Shown here: one piece after another, positions 8,049 through 17,525 of the stretch
Numbering within the stretch: position 1 is the stretch's first letter
Layout of the letters: each line of letters starts with the position of its first letter
From: an uncultured Clostridia bacterium
Lineage (GTDB): Bacteria > Bacillota > Clostridia > Oscillospirales > QAMX01
Assembly (NCBI GenBank): GCA_944376195.1
Contig: CALWBW010000011.1
Coordinates: 1-50,867 of the forward strand
DNA: 50,867 bases
Reading direction: 5' to 3'
Notes under the pieces: generated by a model
Seen by the model: the letters and a program-made list of their open reading frames with translations, nothing else
The model's database searches: none
What the model was told of the DNA's origin: nothing
Position numbers and translations under genes: made by a program

Positions 8049-9029
8049 ATGAAAACCATGCAAATCGGCAAAAGCGGCGTGATCGCGTCGGAAATTTCCA
8101 TCGGAACTTTTGCCATGAGCGGCGGCACCGCCTGGTCCGACACCAAAAACGATCTCGACGCATCCGTACGGCTGCTGCACGAAGCGTTTGATCTGGGCGT
8201 TACGTTTTTTGACACCGCGCCGGTTTACGGAACAGGACGCGGGGAAGAAATTCTCGGCCGCGCCATTGCCGACCGGCGGGACAAAGTCGTCATCGGGACA
8301 AAATGCAGCCTGAACTGGCGCACCGACGCAGGCCGCTTGGAATATACGCGCGACGGAAAAAGCGTCTACCGCTGTTTTTCGCCGGAAAGTATCCGGGCCG
8401 ACCTGGAAGACAGCCTCCGGCGTCTGGGTACCGACTATATCGACGTCTATATCACACACCGCCAGCCGGAGGTGGAAGACGTCCCCCAGGTGATGGACAC
8501 ACTGCTTTCCCTCAAAAAAGAGGGGAAAATTCGCGCAATCGGCATTTCTAACGCCACAGTCGCACATTTGGAGGCGTATCTTTCCTGCGGTCAGGTAGAT
8601 TTGGCGCAGGAGCAACTCAGCTTGCTGGGACGCTCCCGCCTGGACGAATTTGTCCCGTTGTGCGAAAAAAACGACATCACCTTCCAAACCTACCGCGCGC
8701 TGGAAGAGGGAGCGCTCACCGGTAAAATTCCGGCGGACTTTGTTCCGCCCAAGGGCGACGTACGTGCAAACCTCCGCTGGTTCCAGCCGGACATGCTGCC
8801 GCGGATTGCCGCCATGCTGGATCGGTTCCAGCCGCTGCGGGAAAAATACGGCTGTTCCCAGGCCGTACTTGCCTGTGCGTGGGTCCGTGCCCAATCTCCC
8901 TGCATCAATCTGCTCGTCGGAGCACGCCGTCTGGAAACGCTGCGCGACACACTCACCGTCTCTCAGATCCACCTCCTGCCGGACGAGCTCGCTTTCCTGA
9001 CAAATTGCGCCAGAGAACTTGACGATTAA
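8049..9029 (+). CDS. Aldo/keto reductase (YghZ/general stress-type branch)
   Basis: A 326-residue AKR with D55 and Y60 (FFDTAPVYGTGRGEE), K85 (GTKC) and H137 (YITHRQP). The lysine environment and the late motifs (GARRLETLRDTL and NLLVG) match the long-chain AKR branch that carries extra C-terminal cofactor contacts. It reduces carbonyls with NADPH in the cytosol; substrate unknown. The start follows AGGGAGG with a good gap. A strong terminator follows directly. It diverges from the other AKR gene across a 210-base region carrying both promoters. Confidence 0.92.
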   Translation: MKTMQIGKSGVIASEISIGTFAMSGGTAWSDTKNDLDASVRLLHEAFDLGVTFFDTAPVYGTGRGEEILGRAIADRRDKVVIGTKCSLNWRTDAGRLEYTRDGKSVYRCFSPESIRADLEDSLRRLGTDYIDVYITHRQPEVEDVPQVMDTLLSLKKEGKIRAIGISNATVAHLEAYLSCGQVDLAQEQLSLLGRSRLDEFVPLCEKNDITFQTYRALEEGALTGKIPADFVPPKGDVRANLRWFQPDMLPRIAAMLDRFQPLREKYGCSQAVLACAWVRAQSPCINLLVGARRLETLRDTLTVSQIHLLPDELAFLTNCARELDD

Positions 9030-9055
9030 GCGTTTGTGTCCGTGAAAAGAAGCTG

Positions 9056-9094
9056 CGCCCTCCCGAGCCGAAAACAGCTCGGGAGGGCGTTTTA
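9056..9094 (+). terminator. Terminator after the aldo/keto reductase
   Basis: A 14-base GC-rich stem, CGCCCTCCCGAGC paired with GCTCGGGAGGGCG, ends in TTTTAT. It lies between convergent genes and may also serve the minus-strand gene. Confidence 0.9.
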
Positions 9095-9111
9095 TATTCT
9101 GAAAGCCATTT

Positions 9112-9774
9112 TTATTGCTGCTCTTCCTGCAAAGGAATCCGCGGCAAATTCCAGCGAAAGACTGTCGCACAAAGGCGAATCACAATAATCAGAAACACGC
9201 CGGAAAGCGTCGCCGCCGTCTCATGAGCCGTCAGACGTAAAATCACCCAATACGCCACACAGCCTGCCAATGACGCCACGCCGTAAATATGCTTTTTAAA
9301 CACAAACGGCACTTCTTTTGAAAGGACATCCCGCATCATGCCGCCGCCGATTCCCGTCGTCATGCCCAAAAACACACACAAAAACGCGTTATCGCCATAT
9401 CCCTGCGCCACCGCAATCTGCGAACCGACTACGGAAAATGTCGCCAGTCCGATGGCGTCAAAAATATTATTGATGCTTTCCATCGGCGTTTTAAACCGCG
9501 CATAGCGCGTGCGGTATCCCCAAACCACAATAAACACTGCCACCGCTGTGAAAAAAGCTACGGCAAGGTATTCGTAACTGTAAAACGCGCGCGGCGGAAA
9601 GGTCCCCAGCAGGATGTCGCGTATCGTGCCTCCTCCCAGCGCCGTCACAATGCCTAAAAACAACACCCCAAACAAATCCAGCCGCCGGTCAATTGCAATC
9701 AGCGCACCGGATACTGCAAACGCAACCGTCCCGACAAGTTCCGTCACATGAAAAATAACGCCGGTGATTTCCAC
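9112..9774 (-). CDS. TRIC-type cation channel family protein (UPF0126/YicG-like)
   Basis: A 220-residue inner-membrane protein with about seven membrane segments in two inverted halves. Each half has the family's glycine-rich kink motif: TALGGGTIRDILLG near residue 45 and TTGIGGGMMRDVLS near residue 138. Prokaryotic TRIC proteins are homotrimeric monovalent-cation channels; older annotation calls them UPF0126. The start is GTG at 9774 with GAGGTG five bases upstream. It is monocistronic between an AKR gene and the clpE-like gene. A role in potassium or membrane-potential balance is inferred from the family only. Confidence 0.9.
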   Translation of the reverse strand: MEITGVIFHVTELVGTVAFAVSGALIAIDRRLDLFGVLFLGIVTALGGGTIRDILLGTFPPRAFYSYEYLAVAFFTAVAVFIVVWGYRTRYARFKTPMESINNIFDAIGLATFSVVGSQIAVAQGYGDNAFLCVFLGMTTGIGGGMMRDVLSKEVPFVFKKHIYGVASLAGCVAYWVILRLTAHETAATLSGVFLIIVIRLCATVFRWNLPRIPLQEEQQ

Positions 9775-9819
9775 GAAAACACCTCTTTCTCAGTTGATCC
9801 TCTCCAGGCATCCCATTCC

Positions 9820-9848
9820 ATCATACCAAACAGACCGCAGGAAAGCAA
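9820..9848 (-). promoter_or_regulatory. Promoter of the TRIC-family gene
   Basis: TTGCTT (9843-9848), 17 bases, TATGAT (9820-9825) preceded by TGG, so it also has an extended -10. Confidence 0.65.
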
Positions 9849-9866
9849 GCGCCGCCACAGCACAGA

Positions 9867-9912
9867 TAAAAAAATCCCGCGTTCAAAACCGGCAAACCGG
9901 TTTGAACGCGGG
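9867..9912 (-). terminator. Terminator of the pgsA-clpE operon
   Basis: Read on the minus strand, CCCGCGTTCAAACCGG and CCGGTTTTGAACGCGGG form a long stem with one bulged base, followed by ATTTTTTTATC. Position directly after the clpE-like stop. Confidence 0.9.
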
Positions 9913-9927
9913 GGTATCTGGTATCTT

Positions 9928-12228
9928 TCAGGAGAGCGCAACTGTCACGGCTCCGTCCTGAACAGAGAGTGCAATTTCGTGAATATCGCGATCATATGCC
10001 TCAATGAGTTTGGCAGCGGCGACGTCCTCAATTTCTTTTTGAATGGTACGGCGAAGGTTTCTCGCGCCATACTTAATTGAATAAGATTTATCGGAGACGT
10101 ACGCAACCAAAGCATCGTCCCAGGTGAGGCGTACCCCACGGGAAGCCAGGGAGTCCCGCAGTTCGTTTAAGAAGATCACCGCGATATCGCGGAAATTCTC
10201 CATGCTCAAATGGTCAAACGGCACAATTTCATCGATACGGTTGATAAACTCCGGACGCATAATTTCCGAAAGGGCCTTAAGCGCTTTCTCGCGTCCCTGT
10301 TCTGCGATGGTGCGGCCAAAGCCCATCGCGTTGTCCGTACGATCGGAGCCGGCGTTTGACGTCATGATAATAATCGTATTCTCAAAATTTACCGTCCTGC
10401 CGTGCGCGTCGGTAATGCGGCCGTCGTCCAAAATTTGCAGCAAAATGTTCAGCACATCCGGATGGGCCTTTTCAATCTCATCAAAAAGGATCACGCAATA
10501 GGGGCGGCGGCGGATCCGTTCTGTCAGCTGTCCCGCCTCATCATACCCGACATATCCGGGAGGCGCTCCAATAATACGGGAGACGGAGTGCTTCTCCATA
10601 AATTCCGACATATCAAGCCGGATGAGCGCCTCAGGCGCATCAAACATATCCTGTGCCAGCTGCTTAACCAGTTCCGTTTTTCCAACGCCTGTCGGACCCG
10701 TAAAGATAAAGGACACCGGCTTGCGTTTTGCCGCCAATCCCACACGGTTCCGTAAAATTGCGGCGACAACCGTATCAATCGCGCCATCCTGTCCCTTAAT
10801 CCGAGCGCGGAGCCGGTCTGCCATACCGGAAAGACGGGCATATTCTGCCTCCGCAACGCGCGAAGCCGGAATGTGTGTCCAGAGCTCAATTACACGCGCC
10901 AGATCGGCAAGAGTCAGTTCCGGGACAGGGGCATTATCAATCTCCGTCAGGCGCTGGCGGATTTGTAGTTCCCTGCTGCGCAGCTCCGCCAGACGCGCAT
11001 AGGCGTCAATCGTCGAATCAGACATCAACGCTTCCCGTTCCGTATTATTCGCCTGCAGCTCTGTATGCAAAGTTTCCCGTTCAACCAATGCCGCATTTTG
11101 GAGGTTTAAGCCAGAACAGGCTTCATCAATCAGGTCAATTGCCTTATCCGGGAGGAAACGGTCGTAGATATACCGTTCTGAAAGATCCACAGCCAGCGTC
11201 GTCATCTCGTCCGAAATCTTGACGCAATGGAAGTTCTCGTAATAGGGGCGAATTCCGCGCAGAATTTCCACCGTATCCGCACGGGAGGGTTCATTGATAA
11301 TCACCGGCTGGAAGCGGCGCTCCAACGCCGCATCTTTTTCAATATGTTTGCGGTATTCCGCAAATGTAGTCGCGCCAATGACCTGAATTTCTCCTCGCGA
11401 CAGAGCGGGTTTCAGAATGTTCGCGGCGTTCATCGCGCCCTCCGCGTCGCCCGCGGCCATCAGATTATGCACCTCGTCAATCACAAGGATGATGTTGCCC
11501 AGTTTCTTGACTTCTTCAATGAGGCCCTTGATGCGGCTTTCAAACTGACCGCGGAACTGCGTGCCCGCGACAAGCGCCGTCAAATCAAGGAGATAAATTT
11601 CACGATCTAGAAGTTTGGCAGGCACCTGACGATTGACAATCCGCACCGCAAGGCCCTCCGCAACGGCAGTCTTACCGACGCCGGGCTCGCCAATCAGACA
11701 GGGATTGTTCTTCTGGCGGCGGTTCAAAATCTGGATCATACGCTGGATTTCCTGCTCACGTCCGATCACGCGATCCAATTTCCCTTCTCGCGCCTGACCG
11801 GTCAAATGCGTGCAGTACATATCCAGGTATTTTCGCTTCGGCTCGCGGCGGCCGCCCGTACGAGGCGGCGGCGGGTTACGGTTTCCCTGCGCGTCCTGTC
11901 CGAAAATATTCTGAATAAATGGGAACGAGGCGGTTCCGCCCGTGTTCTGTTCCCGATCGTCGTCGTCATCATTGGAGGCCGGAACAAGATCCACAGCCTC
12001 ACCGCTTTCATCAAGCGGCAAACCCGCCTGCTCCGTCATCGCTTCCATACTGTCAAGGTCGTCGTCTGTGATGCCCATATTGTCCATCACATCCTGCACC
12101 TGGCGAATACCAAGTTGCCGCGCGCATTTTAAACACAAACCGTCGTTCACGACCTCGCCATTCTCAATCTTCGTCAAAAATACGACCGCGATGTTTTTCT
12201 TACACCGCGAACAAAGCTTCATCTTCAT
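9928..12228 (-). CDS. clpE: ClpE-like ATP-dependent protease ATPase subunit with N-terminal zinc finger
   Basis: HSP100/Clp unfoldase of 766 residues that feeds substrates to ClpP or remodels aggregates. The N-terminus lacks the usual double Clp-N repeat and instead has a four-cysteine zinc finger (C6, C9, C32, C35: LCSRCKKN and LCLKCARQ), the hallmark of ClpE. A disordered acidic and proline-rich linker (residues about 80-130) follows, then AAA module 1 with Walker A GEPGVGKT at 180-187, a short middle coiled coil with UVR-like character (about 400-450), and AAA module 2 with GPTGVGKT near residue 509 and the C-terminal D2-small domain. Its start overlaps the pgsA stop as ATGA, so it is translationally coupled to pgsA. 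ClpC is the alternative name; the zinc finger favours ClpE. Confidence 0.93.
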   Translation of the reverse strand: MKMKLCSRCKKNIAVVFLTKIENGEVVNDGLCLKCARQLGIRQVQDVMDNMGITDDDLDSMEAMTEQAGLPLDESGEAVDLVPASNDDDDDREQNTGGTASFPFIQNIFGQDAQGNRNPPPPRTGGRREPKRKYLDMYCTHLTGQAREGKLDRVIGREQEIQRMIQILNRRQKNNPCLIGEPGVGKTAVAEGLAVRIVNRQVPAKLLDREIYLLDLTALVAGTQFRGQFESRIKGLIEEVKKLGNIILVIDEVHNLMAAGDAEGAMNAANILKPALSRGEIQVIGATTFAEYRKHIEKDAALERRFQPVIINEPSRADTVEILRGIRPYYENFHCVKISDEMTTLAVDLSERYIYDRFLPDKAIDLIDEACSGLNLQNAALVERETLHTELQANNTEREALMSDSTIDAYARLAELRSRELQIRQRLTEIDNAPVPELTLADLARVIELWTHIPASRVAEAEYARLSGMADRLRARIKGQDGAIDTVVAAILRNRVGLAAKRKPVSFIFTGPTGVGKTELVKQLAQDMFDAPEALIRLDMSEFMEKHSVSRIIGAPPGYVGYDEAGQLTERIRRRPYCVILFDEIEKAHPDVLNILLQILDDGRITDAHGRTVNFENTIIIMTSNAGSDRTDNAMGFGRTIAEQGREKALKALSEIMRPEFINRIDEIVPFDHLSMENFRDIAVIFLNELRDSLASRGVRLTWDDALVAYVSDKSYSIKYGARNLRRTIQKEIEDVAAAKLIEAYDRDIHEIALSVQDGAVTVALS

Positions 12229-12767
12229 GATTTTCCTTCCCCGTGCGCACGCAACAGTTTCACGGCGCGCACGCCATAGACTATCAACGCTAAAACTTCA
12301 AACAAAATTGCCACACACCACAGCATTAACGATAATTCCCTGGGCAAATGCAGCATGATGAGCAAAAACGTCAGCGCGCAAATATAACCTTCCGCACATT
12401 TCCCCCACCAGTTCGAACCCGGAACATCGCGCAGCTTTCGCAGCATTACCGCACCGCCGGAAAGCATCACAAGCTCCTTCACCAGCAGAATCAGAATAAT
12501 CCACAGCGGTACATCGCCGCGGATTGTCAAGCAGATCACCGCCGCCGCTTTCATAAGCTTATCAGCAAGCGGGTCAAGAATTCGCCCGAGTTTTGTCACC
12601 AGATTATATTTTCTCGCAATATACCCGTCGGCTACATCCGTCAAAAACGCAACCAGAAAAATCGCTGCCGCTATATAACCCGCGTTTGGATCGCCAGAAA
12701 AAAACACCGCGACAAACACCGGCACCAGAATCAGCCGAATCAGCGACAATACATTCGGGACATTCAT
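12225..12767 (-). CDS. pgsA: CDP-diacylglycerol--glycerol-3-phosphate 3-phosphatidyltransferase PgsA
   Basis: Integral membrane enzyme that makes phosphatidylglycerol phosphate, the committed step to phosphatidylglycerol. The CDP-alcohol phosphotransferase motif is complete: DVADGYIARKYNLVTKLGRI continuing to LDPLADK, with all conserved aspartates. About five to six membrane segments. The start at 12767 is chosen because GAGGTG lies upstream and the protein then begins MNVPNVLSLIRLILVP, the family's normal start; an upstream ATG at 12812 would add 15 residues that do not fit. At 180 residues it is normal length. Coupled to the downstream clpE-like gene by a four-base overlap. Confidence 0.95.
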   Translation of the reverse strand: MNVPNVLSLIRLILVPVFVAVFFSGDPNAGYIAAAIFLVAFLTDVADGYIARKYNLVTKLGRILDPLADKLMKAAAVICLTIRGDVPLWIILILLVKELVMLSGGAVMLRKLRDVPGSNWWGKCAEGYICALTFLLIMLHLPRELSLMLWCVAILFEVLALIVYGVRAVKLLRAHGEGKS

Positions 12768-12803
12768 CCTACACCTCAAAACAGCAATAATTACAATGTG
12801 TCT

Positions 12804-12832
12804 ATTATACACCCCACGTCATACTTTGTCAC
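12804..12832 (-). promoter_or_regulatory. Promoter of pgsA-clpE
   Basis: GTGACA (12827-12832), 17 bases, TATAAT (12804-12809) on the minus strand. The transcript would begin about 30 bases before the chosen pgsA start. No CtsR-type operator (GGTCAAANANNGGTCAAA) is visible. Confidence 0.8.
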
Positions 12833-12888
12833 GAACTTTTTGTGAACTTCCTCGTGCTTTTCCCCGTAAGACCGTACAAAAGACAAGG

Positions 12889-12920
12889 AAAAACCCCCGG
12901 TTAAAAAACCGGGGGTTTTC
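12889..12920. terminator. Terminator after the SLH surface protein gene
   Basis: ACCCCCGG and CCGGGGGT around a short A-rich loop, with A and T runs on both sides. Serves the minus-strand SLH gene; the outward T-run reads TTTTTCC. Confidence 0.9.
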
Positions 12921-12975
12921 AATCCTCAGCTTCCCAAAAGAGAAACCTCGGACAATTGAATCAAGGAGAATTCAA

Positions 12976-15900
12976 TTATTTGATCCAAGCATAGTTGTAG
13001 CCGTAAGCGTCAACACGGATCTCGAAGTCCACATTGTGGTTATCAAGATAATCCGCGAAGTCCTTGCTGGATACAAACTCGCCATTGATGATGAAGAAGG
13101 TCTTCTCGACATCAATCGTGACATTGTAGGTAAGGCCAAGCTTGCCCTGAACCTTCACAGTGCCATCAGCATTGTAATCGAGGAACTTATCAACACCACT
13201 CAGCTGGAGCAGCGTATCACCGGCATTGCCATCAAATACATTGAAGACATTGCAGATATACTCAACGGAGACTACCTTGCCATTCTCATCGAGGACAGCA
13301 TAGTAGACATCGCCGTAACGCCATGCGGTCGGCACATTCGTATTGAGCATACCGTAGGAGATAAAGACATCCTTCGTTGCGCCGTTCGGCAGGATCGCCT
13401 GGACAGTCTGGCCGTCAATGGTGATCGTACCACGAGCCTCGCCATAGATGAACAGCATGGAGTTCTCAACCATCCAGCCCATCGGCAGGGTGTCATAACG
13501 AGTCTCATTTCCGTTCGGAGCTGCAACGGTGACTTTCGCAGCCTTGACATAGTACTGACCATTGGAGATCGTGTAGATCATCTGGTCTGCCAAGCCAAGA
13601 CGTGCATTGTCATCGTTCTCGCCGCCAACACCGAAGAAGTTCACATTGAACTCATCGAAGTTGTAAGCTCTCCAACGATAAACGCCGTCAACCGGATACT
13701 GACCATAAGCAAAGACAACGCCCTTGGAAGTATTCAAGGATTCTGCATTGCCCCAGATATAATCAGGAGTATCAGGTTTCGTGCTGTCCCAAGTACCTTC
13801 ACCAGTGATGTCAGCAATTGCATTCTTGATGGAATCATACAGGACATCGGCATCCGCAGAACCAACGGAGAAGATCTGATCGGTTACAACGCGATCGCCA
13901 TCCTCATCGTACGTAACGACATAGAAGCAAGCATCGGTCGCATCGTATACAACTTCCCAAGTCTTACCGTCTACGGTGAAATAGGTAGTCCAGTTGATAA
14001 CAGCATCGTCATCAGCATAGTTCTGGAGGTACCAGGTACCATAAGCCTTGAAGATCTGGTACTCAGTAGCGACATAGTATACGTCAAAGGTAACAGACAT
14101 CTCAACAGCATCTCTTGCCGGAGCGGAGAGATAATAGACGTCGGAAGTTACGGTAGCCTTCTTGGCAGCCTCAACAGCAGCCTCGGCAGCAGCAATTGTA
14201 TTAGCCTTCCAAGCTTCAAGATTGGTCTTGAAGTTTTCCGTAGCAGTATCTACCGCTGCAGCATCTGTAGCAGCAGCACCTGCAAAATAGGCGTCTACGA
14301 TAGTATCAGTCCAAATTGCTTTATAGGCTTCATCCAGATCAGCCCATGCATTCGGCTCAGCAGCAATCTGCGCAGCCGTAGCAGTACCATTCAGGACAGC
14401 CTTCTTCAGATCAGCCCAATCTTTCCAAAGAGTCAGAACTTCGTCAGCATCCACTACAAGTTCACGTGCATCCTCAAGAGCAGCTTCCGCAGCCTTCAGA
14501 TCCTCGGAAACATTGTTAGCCAAGCTAGCAAAGTAACCAGCATACGTGGACTTCGTGAAGACTACCGGCTGATACTTATCGCCGATCTTCAGGAAGTAAG
14601 CACGGTTAGCATTGAAGTCCTCGGCAGGAACAAAGCCGCCGTTTGCACCGGTCTTAACACCGATGTTCGTGTAAACGTTGCCAACTTTCGGGAGAACAAC
14701 CTCGCTGATTCCATCGGAAACAGTGATGATGCTCCAATCGTTACCATCGACATAATCGTTCACATAGTTGCTGTTGATGTAATCCGGAGTAAAGAGCTCA
14801 ACGGTATCATCGCCATAAGCGTTGACGTAGTAGAGCATGAAGTTATAAGCGCCAGTAGCATTATTGTCGTTAGCGCCATTCCAGTTTCTCACGTCATTGT
14901 GGTTAATCTTGCTGACGTAAGCATACAGAGTGGTGTTGTCCTCGGTGAGGAACTCAACATAACGCATACCCTTATAGGTAGAATCGCCAACAGAGTTCAT
15001 AGCCAGGACATAATCGCCCGCGAAGTAAGTCTCATCGCAGATTTCGGCCAGCATGATGTACTTGCCGTTCTCGATGGTGAACTGATACTGCACAGCGGAA
15101 GCGGTGAAGTTGCCGGTGCCGATCGCATCACGGATCGCGTCAACAGCGTTCACAACATTGTTCGTGATCTTGTCATCCTTATCCACGGCCCAGTACTGGC
15201 CCGGGAGGTACGTGTTACCATCGGAGAGCGTGTAAGCGCCGGTGATGTTGTTGTAGGAAACAACATTGGCCACGATCTTCGTGGTGTTCATGGCAGCCAG
15301 AGTCAATCTCTGAACGAAGATGTACTCATACTTGCCATCGCCATCGTTATCGATGAGCTTGTAAGTAGCGCTGTTCTTCAGGCCATAGGAAGCCTTGAAA
15401 GCAGCAAACGCATCAGCCTTGTTATTTGCAACGACGTCGCCGTTGACATAAGCGATAACATGATTGTCAAGGAGCTTCAGGAGATAATCGTCCTTATCAG
15501 CATCCTTCACATTCAGCTTGCCATCGTCAACAGTACCGGTGACGGTCTGATAATAAGCGCCCTCTTCTTCCTCATAGGCAGCGTAGAGAACCTTATAGCC
15601 GTTCACTTCGGTGGTCTTTGCAACGTACAGGGTGTACTTCTGGCCGATTTCGTCGACAGTCGGCTCCTCTTCAATGCTGAGGAGGTCCGTGATGAAGTAC
15701 TTCACATTGCCGGCGATCTCATCCTTGAACGCGAAGACAGAGTAATCGGTGGAACCGAGCTTGTCAGCGCCGAGAAGGATAGCGCCATGGATGATCTCGA
15801 GGTCGAAGATCTTCTCAGCGAGAGTAACCTTCGTGCCAACTTCGTAGCAATCGAGAACATTCGCGACCATTACGATCATATCGCCACGGGACAGGTCGGT

Positions 15901-16446
15901 GCCAAAGAGATCCTTGGAAGAGACGCCGTCATCGAGGCCGAGCTCGAGCGCATACTTGCGAGCAACGAGCTCCCAGTTTTCAGAACCGATTTCATAACCG
16001 ACAAGGCGGGACAGCATGGTGGCTGCCTGGACGCCGTCGACATTGTCTTCCGGTCCGAAGTTGCCATCACCGTAACCGGCGATGACGCCCTTAATGTATG
16101 CCCAGTTTACATACGGGACATACCACTTGCCGTCCTCAACATCGTCAAAGTACGGGCAATCTGTGCTGTAAGTAGAAACATACTTCTCTTCAGCATCGCC
16201 GGTGTACAGACGATAGAGGATAGCAGACAGCTCAGCACGAGTGAGCGTGTCAGTCGGATTGACACTGTCCTCACCGTCGCCCTTGATAACGCCGAGAGCA
16301 TACAGGAGCTTGAGCGCGTCAAGCTGCTCAGCAGTAAGCTCGTCAACATCATCATAGGGGAGAACAGTTTCAATCGCACCCGCGAACATGGTTAAGGACA
16401 GAGCCAGAACCAGAACGAGGGCGAGAACCTTTTTAAGGTTGCTCAT
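12976..16446 (-). CDS. Large secreted SLH-domain surface (S-layer-like) protein
   Basis: A 1156-residue exported protein with a signal peptide (MSNLKKVLALVLVLAL, cleavage after about residue 24) and three consecutive SLH domains in the first 220 residues (cores LLYALGVIKGDGED, WAYIKGVIAGYGDGNFGP, and ALELGLDDGVSSKDLFG with SRGDMIVM). SLH domains anchor proteins to pyruvylated wall polymer. The rest is rich in Asp, Tyr, Val, Asn and predicted beta structure, with few cysteines, as in S-layer proteins; an alanine-rich helical block (about residues 640-765) interrupts it. Codon choice is strongly restricted, which fits very high expression. The start at 16446 has AAGGAGG nine bases upstream; an upstream in-frame ATG at 16485 would bury the signal peptide. 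Probably the major S-layer protein, by inference from size, promoter and codon bias. Confidence 0.88.
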   Translation of the reverse strand: MSNLKKVLALVLVLALSLTMFAGAIETVLPYDDVDELTAEQLDALKLLYALGVIKGDGEDSVNPTDTLTRAELSAILYRLYTGDAEEKYVSTYSTDCPYFDDVEDGKWYVPYVNWAYIKGVIAGYGDGNFGPEDNVDGVQAATMLSRLVGYEIGSENWELVARKYALELGLDDGVSSKDLFGTDLSRGDMIVMVANVLDCYEVGTKVTLAEKIFDLEIIHGAILLGADKLGSTDYSVFAFKDEIAGNVKYFITDLLSIEEEPTVDEIGQKYTLYVAKTTEVNGYKVLYAAYEEEEGAYYQTVTGTVDDGKLNVKDADKDDYLLKLLDNHVIAYVNGDVVANNKADAFAAFKASYGLKNSATYKLIDNDGDGKYEYIFVQRLTLAAMNTTKIVANVVSYNNITGAYTLSDGNTYLPGQYWAVDKDDKITNNVVNAVDAIRDAIGTGNFTASAVQYQFTIENGKYIMLAEICDETYFAGDYVLAMNSVGDSTYKGMRYVEFLTEDNTTLYAYVSKINHNDVRNWNGANDNNATGAYNFMLYYVNAYGDDTVELFTPDYINSNYVNDYVDGNDWSIITVSDGISEVVLPKVGNVYTNIGVKTGANGGFVPAEDFNANRAYFLKIGDKYQPVVFTKSTYAGYFASLANNVSEDLKAAEAALEDARELVVDADEVLTLWKDWADLKKAVLNGTATAAQIAAEPNAWADLDEAYKAIWTDTIVDAYFAGAAATDAAAVDTATENFKTNLEAWKANTIAAAEAAVEAAKKATVTSDVYYLSAPARDAVEMSVTFDVYYVATEYQIFKAYGTWYLQNYADDDAVINWTTYFTVDGKTWEVVYDATDACFYVVTYDEDGDRVVTDQIFSVGSADADVLYDSIKNAIADITGEGTWDSTKPDTPDYIWGNAESLNTSKGVVFAYGQYPVDGVYRWRAYNFDEFNVNFFGVGGENDDNARLGLADQMIYTISNGQYYVKAAKVTVAAPNGNETRYDTLPMGWMVENSMLFIYGEARGTITIDGQTVQAILPNGATKDVFISYGMLNTNVPTAWRYGDVYYAVLDENGKVVSVEYICNVFNVFDGNAGDTLLQLSGVDKFLDYNADGTVKVQGKLGLTYNVTIDVEKTFFIINGEFVSSKDFADYLDNHNVDFEIRVDAYGYNYAWIK

Positions 16447-16521
16447 GGTTGAAATCCTCCTTGATAAATGTTTTCCTAAGGGCACGCCTCATGGTAATCC
16501 ACGGGAGCCCTTGGCATATAC

Positions 16522-16550
16522 AATATAATCCACGCCTTTCAAATAGTCAA
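16522..16550 (-). promoter_or_regulatory. Strong promoter of the SLH protein gene
   Basis: TTGACT (16545-16550), 17 bases, TATATT (16522-16527) on the minus strand, giving an untranslated leader of roughly 70 bases before the start at 16446. Confidence 0.8.
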
Positions 16551-16575
16551 GCCATCCGCACCAGGTGTAACGCAA

Positions 16576-16619
16576 CTGTAACAAAACCTGCCGTCCCTGT
16601 AACAAAACCTGTAACAAAC
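16576..16619 (-). repeat. Three direct repeats upstream of the SLH promoter
   Basis: CTGTAACAAAACCTG occurs exactly at 16576-16590 and 16597-16611, and its first ten bases again at 16609-16618. The first two copies start 21 bases apart and the third 12 bases further. They lie directly upstream of the -35 box on the minus strand (read there as GTTTTGTTACAG), a position suited to a regulator. Confidence 0.7.
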
Positions 16620-16621
16620 GG

Positions 16622-16647
16622 AAAAGCCGCAAAAATTGCGGCTTTTT
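16622..16647 (-). terminator. Terminator after the MscS-family gene
   Basis: AAAAGCCGCAA-TTTTTGCGGCTTTT type hairpin with A and T runs on both sides, ten bases after the mscS-type stop. Confidence 0.85.
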
Positions 16648-16656
16648 AGCAAAAAA

Positions 16657-17481
16657 TCAAAGGTTATTTTGTGGTTGCGTTTGGATATGCAAATCAAGCT
16701 GCGGGAAGGGAATGGAGATCCCCGCGCGGTCAAACGCCTTTTTCACCTGTTCGTTTACGGACGTCAAAAGCAAAAAATAATTCTCCGAAAGGCACCAGAC
16801 GCGCAAGGTATATTCAAGCGCATTGTCCCCCTGGCGCGACATCCACACCACAGGCTCCGGGTCGGAAATCACCGGTTCGCAGGCTCTTGCTGTTTCGTAG
16901 AGCACGCTTTTTACCAGATCCAGGTCAGACGAATACGCCACGCTGAACGTAAAATCCGCGCGGCGAGTTGTTTCCGCGGTGCAGTTTGTAATTGCCGCGT
17001 TAGTCAGCGACCCATTCGGCAGCGTCAGCTGTCGGTTATCCATGGTCGTAATAACGGTATAGAACACGGTAATACTCTTCACCGTACCGGTTCCGTCCAC
17101 CGTTTCTATAAAATCGCCCACCTTAAACGGCTTAAAAAAGAGCAACATAATCCCTCCCGCCAGGTTGGAGAGCGCGCCCTGCAGGGCAAGGCCTGCCGCA
17201 ACGCCGGCGGAAGCCAGCACCGTAACAAACGAGGTGGCCGGAATTCCCAAAGTCAAGGCGGCGGAAACGAACACCAAAACGCGCAGCGTGATGGAAATCA
17301 GACTATTCAAAAAAGAACGGAGACTGTCGTCCAAATGCGAAAACCGTTCGTTCTTCTTCAACCACCGGCAGAGCAGTCCGGTCAGTTTCAGTCCCACAAA
17401 GAGAATCACCGCGGCATAAATCAGCCGAAGCCCGGCGGACGTCAGCTGCGTCCAGAGAGTAGAAAGCATCTGTTCCATCAT
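16657..17481 (-). CDS. MscS-family small-conductance mechanosensitive channel
   Basis: Membrane channel that opens under turgor stress to release solutes. About 274 residues with three membrane segments; the pore helix TM3 is the glycine/alanine-rich stretch ASAGVAAGLALQGALSNLAG (about residues 90-110), followed by the beta domain (FKVGDFIETV and LPNGSLTNAAITN) and the C-terminal alpha-beta domain. These match the family core with no extra domains. The ORF could begin at 17502 but AAGGAGG lies just before 17481/17478 (MM), so one of these is the true start. Monocistronic, with its own promoter and terminator. Confidence 0.94.
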   Translation of the reverse strand: MMEQMLSTLWTQLTSAGLRLIYAAVILFVGLKLTGLLCRWLKKNERFSHLDDSLRSFLNSLISITLRVLVFVSAALTLGIPATSFVTVLASAGVAAGLALQGALSNLAGGIMLLFFKPFKVGDFIETVDGTGTVKSITVFYTVITTMDNRQLTLPNGSLTNAAITNCTAETTRRADFTFSVAYSSDLDLVKSVLYETARACEPVISDPEPVVWMSRQGDNALEYTLRVWCLSENYFLLLTSVNEQVKKAFDRAGISIPFPQLDLHIQTQPQNNL

Positions 17482-17525
17482 CACGCCTCCTTGAAAACAC
17501 AAAATCCGGCAAAAAACCTGCCTTT

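Noticed and set aside
12796..16395. A 1199-residue open frame on the plus strand opposite the SLH protein gene
   Set aside because: It lies wholly antisense to the gene with signal peptide, SLH domains, promoter and ribosome site. Its long open state follows from the narrow codon choice of the highly expressed SLH gene, it has no recognisable domain, and it lacks a ribosome site.
16576..16619. CRISPR-like array upstream of the SLH gene
   Set aside because: Repeats are only about 15 bases, with 6-base or no spacers, and no cas genes nearby.
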